Assembly: GCA_002314525.1 (NCBI GenBank)
Contig: DCGE01000149.1
Span: 1,828 to 21,352 of the forward strand
DNA: 19,525 bases
DNA from: Prevotellaceae bacterium UBA1786
Lineage (GTDB): Bacteria; Bacteroidota; Bacteroidia; Bacteroidales; Bacteroidaceae
Direction: 5' to 3'
In this document: positions 16,687-19,525 of the stretch, one piece after another
Layout: the number at the start of each line of letters is the position of its first letter
Position numbering within the stretch: the stretch's first letter is position 1
Notes under the pieces: generated by a model
Told to the model about the DNA's origin: nothing
Seen by the model: only the letters and a program-made list of their open reading frames with translations
The model's database searches: none
Program-made: the position numbers and the translations under genes

Positions 16687-18017
16687 TTTCCCGAGAAATT
16701 AACAAAGAAGTACTCAGGCTTGCAGTTCCGAGTATCTTCGCGAATATCACCGTACCCTTAGTTGGACTTGTTGACATAGCCATCGCAGGACATATATCCG
16801 ATGCTTCAGCAATCGGAGGCATTGCGATTGGCACAATGCTTTTCGACCTACTCTACTGGAATTTCGGATTTCTTCGAGTAGGCACCGGAGGACTTACTGC
16901 GCAGGCCTTCGGGCGCAAAGACATGAAAGGTTCGGTAGGCATTCTGACGAAGGGAATTGAAACATCACTGATTGCCGCTTCCACAATACTTATTCTGCAG
17001 TGGGTATTCGTGTCGGCAGTACTATCCGTCATGCCATGTTCGGAAGCAGTCAGTCAGTTTGCCCGTCATTATTTCTACATACGTATTTGGGCCGCACCGG
17101 CCACACTCTCACTGATGGTATTCAAAGGGTGGTTCATAGGTATGCAGAGCACCAAGAGTGCAATGGTATGTGACATCACCGTAAACCTCGTCAACATGGC
17201 AGCCAGTTTCATACTTGCGGTCTATACGCCACTTGGCGCACTCGGTGTAGCCCATGGCACTCTCATCGCCCAATACTCAGGTCTTCTCATAGCCGTAATC
17301 ATCTACCTCCACAAATTCCGCCGCCACCTTCCCGGCATCAAGGGTCTGCGCCTCTTCTCGATACGCTATTCCATCGGCAACCGAGCCTACTTCGGCCTCA
17401 ATGCCAGCCTCTTCATCCGTTCTCTGTGTTTCATGGGAATCTACATTGGATTCACCACCATAACCTCTGCCTACGGAGACACTCAGCTAGCAGTTGGTTC
17501 CATCATCATGAAGATATTCATGCTCGTATCCTACTTCACCGACGGCTTTGCTTTTGCAGGCGAGGCCCTCACAGGCCGCTTCATCGGCGAACATAACCAT
17601 CACAGCCTCACACTCAGCATCCGAAGCATCAGTCTATGGACACTCCTCATCGGCATCGGTTTCACCATTCTGTTCCTCTTCGGAGGCAAGTTTCTGGTAC
17701 AACTCATGACCAATGACATTGGAGTCATCGACGGTTCCCTACCCTATCTCCCCTGGCTCATCTCCCTACCACTCATAGGCTGCTATGCCTTCATGTGGGA
17801 TGGCATCTTCGCTGGAGCCACCCGTGGCCGCGAGTTAATGTATTGCATGATTTGGTCTGCCATCGGCTTTTTCATCACCTATTTCAGTCTCGTCGGCATT
17901 ATCGGAATACACGCCATCTATGCAGCATTACTCTCCCATCTACTCGTACGCACTCTATACCTTACGGCAAAATCAAGGACGATCTACAATCTAACCACGA
18001 ACATTTACACTGATTGA
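16683..18017 (+). CDS. MATE family efflux transporter with apparent non-AUG (CTG) start
   Basis: This is a multidrug and toxic compound extrusion transporter with about 12 membrane helices, using an ion gradient to export substrates. The first ATG in frame (16836) would give only 393 residues and would remove the conserved first helix. The same frame is open upstream and codes for '[20 protein letters not shown]', then '[17 protein letters not shown]', the standard MATE N-terminus. An in-frame stop at 16665-16667 limits the extension, and no ATG, GTG or TTG lies in the added part. The CTG at 16683 overlaps the panB stop as CTGA, imitating the usual ATGA coupling, and gives 444 residues, the normal length. 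ATT at 16686 or ATA at 16680 are weaker options; a single-base error from ATG is possible. The later part of the gene is noticeably C-rich in third positions. Confidence 0.88.
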   Translation: MISREINKEVLRLAVPSIFANITVPLVGLVDIAIAGHISDASAIGGIAIGTMLFDLLYWNFGFLRVGTGGLTAQAFGRKDMKGSVGILTKGIETSLIAASTILILQWVFVSAVLSVMPCSEAVSQFARHYFYIRIWAAPATLSLMVFKGWFIGMQSTKSAMVCDITVNLVNMAASFILAVYTPLGALGVAHGTLIAQYSGLLIAVIIYLHKFRRHLPGIKGLRLFSIRYSIGNRAYFGLNASLFIRSLCFMGIYIGFTTITSAYGDTQLAVGSIIMKIFMLVSYFTDGFAFAGEALTGRFIGEHNHHSLTLSIRSISLWTLLIGIGFTILFLFGGKFLVQLMTNDIGVIDGSLPYLPWLISLPLIGCYAFMWDGIFAGATRGRELMYCMIWSAIGFFITYFSLVGIIGIHAIYAALLSHLLVRTLYLTAKSRTIYNLTTNIYTD

Positions 18018-18073
18018 AAGGGTACAATCGCATAGTCAGTCATGCGAGAGCAGTTTATGAGTTAAACGAGAAA

Positions 18074-18143
18074 GCACCTAGAGTCAAACGAGTGCAGACA
18101 CTCAGTCTGTAAGATATTTATCTTACAGACTCAAGGTAAGGTG
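18074..18143. other. Tandem stem-loops with a possible closing stem, after the MATE gene
   Basis: GAGTG at 18090-18094 pairs with CACTC at 18099-18103. Directly after it, AGTCTGTAAGAT at 18104-18115 pairs perfectly over 12 bp with ATCTTACAGACT at 18120-18131 around an ATTT loop. CACCT at 18075-18079 can also pair with AGGTG at 18139-18143 and enclose both. GAGTC (18081-18085) and GACTC (18128-18132) offer an alternative pairing. No T-run follows on either strand, so it is not a typical intrinsic terminator. It may protect the 3' end of the panB-MATE message or be a protein-binding palindrome. Confidence 0.55.
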
Positions 18144-18220
18144 TCGTCTGACTGGATTTGCTATTGCGGTTGACTGAGAGTGCATTGTCGGATGACTATT
18201 TGGTCTATAGGTCAAAAACT

Positions 18221-18252
18221 TTTGGATGATAAGGGATTTTGTTGTATATTTG
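18221..18252 (+). promoter_or_regulatory. Promoter for the right-edge cassette
   Basis: TTTG at 18221-18224 and TATATTTG at 18245-18252 are 20 nt apart, matching both halves of the Bacteroidetes consensus. Transcription should start near 18257-18259, about 27 nt before the ATG at 18285. It gives the three-gene cassette its own promoter, separate from the MATE unit. Confidence 0.75.
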
Positions 18253-18284
18253 CATACTATTAGTTGTCCATATCAGCAAAAGCA

Positions 18285-18464
18285 ATGGATAGTGGATGCT
18301 TATATCTATCAATATCTAAAAATCCAGCGTCATTCGAATATAAATCTGTTGAAGGTCACTTTGATGAGGTTATGTTAGTTATTAAGGAAGATGTTGAGCA
18401 AGTCTTCGGTGGTGAAGTAAGCAAAGAAAATATTATAAACCTAATAATTCAAAAATATGAATAA
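18285..18464 (+). CDS. Small unknown protein, first gene of the right-edge cassette
   Basis: This 59-residue protein starts at ATG 18285 ('MDSGCLYLSISKNPASFEYK'); a TTG at 18264 in the same frame would add seven residues. I do not recognise the family. It is acidic overall, has no signal peptide or membrane segment, and ends with a predicted helix ('SKENIINLIIQKYE'). It is probably real because a strong promoter match precedes it, and its end overlaps the next gene by 8 nt (18457-18464), which suggests coupled translation. The coding region is AT-richer than the genes to the left. A small acidic protein ahead of a nuclease-like protein could be an inhibitor or partner, but this is inference from layout only. 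Confidence 0.65.
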   Translation: MDSGCLYLSISKNPASFEYKSVEGHFDEVMLVIKEDVEQVFGGEVSKENIINLIIQKYE

Positions 18465-19371
18465 AGACATTATTTTAAAGCTCCTACGAATAGTCAAGCC
18501 AGGAGCAGATATTCCATCAACCTATGGATACACTTATAATAAAAGATTGAAAAATCTTACACTTTCAGTAAAAGTAGAAGGCCTTAAAGCAAATATGCAA
18601 GCCGATGAAGCGGCCTTTGAGAGTTGGGCAATTGCTCTTAAGTATTATCTAAAAGAGGATATAAATACAATTACAATTGATTGGGAACGCGATATTCCTA
18701 AAGATGAGGATGGTCATTACCATTTTAACAGATTCATTTATAGACTTGCCAAGTTTGTCCAAACATACTCTTGGGCACGTTCTGCTAAATCAATGCCAAC
18801 AATACCCACATTATTATATTGCAATATAGGTAAGACTGAGGCTGCTGAAATTACGATGCATGAGCTAGGTTCTGAAGGATGGTTGGAGTGCAAGTATGTT
18901 TGGGATCATTCTAAGGAATATGATGCAATGAGTCATCAGTTTCCAGTAGGCATCTTTGTTGATAAAGTCAGCAAGCACACACATTACACAACAGGTGGCA
19001 AAAGTGCAATTGATATATGGGCAATTAAGAATGAATGTCTGACAGTTTTTGAATTAAAAAAGTCCGATAACAAACCATTGGGAATAATTTCGGAACTCAT
19101 GTTTTATACAAACATTTTGGATGATATTATGACCCATCGCATCATGTTTGAACCAAATAAGAAGGACACGTTATACGCAATAGAACATGATATTCGGGGC
19201 TTCAAAAGTTTCTATAACGCTTATGAAAACGGATCTATAAAAAAGATTGAATCTGTTTTTTTAGCAGATAATCTTCACTCACTCTTTTGCAAAGAATTAA
19301 TTGACTTTATCAACGATTCTCCCCGTTGGAAATATAAGAATATATCATTTATGCATAAAACTGTTGATTGA
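18457..19371 (+). CDS. PD-(D/E)XK nuclease-like protein
   Basis: This 304-residue protein is without signal peptide or membrane segments. Residues 180-220 carry the core of a PD-(D/E)XK nuclease: 'GGKSAIDIWAI' with Asp186, a 12-residue gap, then 'FELKK' with Glu199 and Lys201. It is followed by a helix ('LGIISELMFYTNIL') like the helix after the motif in this superfamily. The N-terminal 170 residues are not recognised; they include 'ITIDWERDI' and an aromatic-rich 'HYHFNRFIYRLAKFVQTYSW'. The start overlaps the preceding small gene by 8 nt, and its TGA shares one base with the next ATG (TGATG at 19369-19373). Low GC compared with panB or MATE hints at transfer. The target (DNA or RNA, self or foreign) is unknown. 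The superfamily call is good; the role is open. Confidence 0.75.
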   Translation: MNKDIILKLLRIVKPGADIPSTYGYTYNKRLKNLTLSVKVEGLKANMQADEAAFESWAIALKYYLKEDINTITIDWERDIPKDEDGHYHFNRFIYRLAKFVQTYSWARSAKSMPTIPTLLYCNIGKTEAAEITMHELGSEGWLECKYVWDHSKEYDAMSHQFPVGIFVDKVSKHTHYTTGGKSAIDIWAIKNECLTVFELKKSDNKPLGIISELMFYTNILDDIMTHRIMFEPNKKDTLYAIEHDIRGFKSFYNAYENGSIKKIESVFLADNLHSLFCKELIDFINDSPRWKYKNISFMHKTVD

Positions 19372-19525
19372 TGATCATAACCGTCCACCGAGGCACTGCC
19401 CAAATAGGCGGTTGCATTACCGAGATTAGTACTGACTCTGCAAAAATCATTATCGACCTTGGCCGCAATCTACCAGGGTCAAAAACTACTGATTTTACAT
19501 CTGAGCAGATTAAGACATTAACCAA
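19371..19525 (+). CDS. Metallo-beta-lactamase-fold protein (RNase J-like start), cut by the window edge
   Basis: Fifty-one codons are visible before the edge. 'MIITVHRGTAQIGGCITEIS' followed by 'IIIDLGRNLPG' is the first beta-sheet of metallo-beta-lactamase-fold proteins of the RNase J/beta-CASP type ('HRG..QIGG' and 'I.ID.G'). The His-x-His-x-Asp-His metal motif should follow outside the window, so activity cannot be judged. The ATG overlaps the nuclease-like gene's stop by one base, so it is the third gene of the same unit. This stretch looks GC-richer than the gene before it. RNase J relatives process RNA, but beta-CASP and simple hydrolase members cannot be told apart from so short a piece. 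Confidence 0.75.
   Translation, partial: MIITVHRGTAQIGGCITEISTDSAKIIIDLGRNLPGSKTTDFTSEQIKTLT

Noticed and set aside
16836..18017. MATE gene starting at the first ATG
   Set aside because: This start would drop about 51 residues including the conserved first helix, which is encoded in frame just upstream.
18104..18131. 12-bp palindrome as an intrinsic terminator or CRISPR repeat
   Set aside because: No T-run follows on either strand, and the unit is not repeated at regular spacing; a CRISPR array is not present.

Overview
The window reads as chromosomal DNA of a member of the Bacteroidales, most likely Prevotella or a close relative. Four things point there: repeated matches to the Bacteroidetes promoter consensus (TTTG, about 19-21 nt, TAnnTTTG); Bacteroidetes-restricted families (DUF4290, DUF4923); the type IX secretion genes porU and porV; and a MurA with Asp at the usual catalytic Cys position. 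I ran no database search, so the genus is an inference. No rRNA, tRNA, CRISPR array, transposase or integrase is visible.

Layout. 1-617 (minus): 5' part of a secreted glycoside hydrolase family 2 enzyme, running off the left edge. 618-823: divergent promoter region with a structured leader. 824-13302 (plus): one long, tightly packed gene string: DUF4290 protein, outer-membrane porin-like protein, murA, rimM, dxr, rseP, a fumarylacetoacetate-hydrolase-family enzyme, porU (interrupted by an in-frame TAA), porV and ispF. 13303-13526: convergent intergenic region with two hairpins and a possible small RNA on the minus strand. 14884-13527 (minus): a DUF4923 lipoprotein overlapping trmD by ATGA. 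15001-18017 (plus): its own promoter, then a WalJ/YycJ-like metallo-beta-lactamase-fold protein, panB and a MATE transporter that has no ATG, GTG or TTG start. 18018-18263: tandem stem-loops and a strong promoter match. 18285 to the right edge: an AT-richer three-gene cassette with overlapping ends (small unknown protein, PD-(D/E)XK nuclease-like protein, beginning of an RNase J-like metallo-beta-lactamase-fold protein).

How the genes fit together. The long plus-strand string is dominated by cell-envelope functions: peptidoglycan precursor synthesis (MurA), isoprenoid precursors (Dxr and IspF of the MEP pathway), membrane proteolysis (RseP), and outer-membrane export and cargo maturation (PorU, PorV). 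The most striking anomaly is the clean in-frame stop in porU, which separates the N-terminal part from the catalytic His and Cys. The best candidate for an undescribed system is the three-gene cassette at the right edge.
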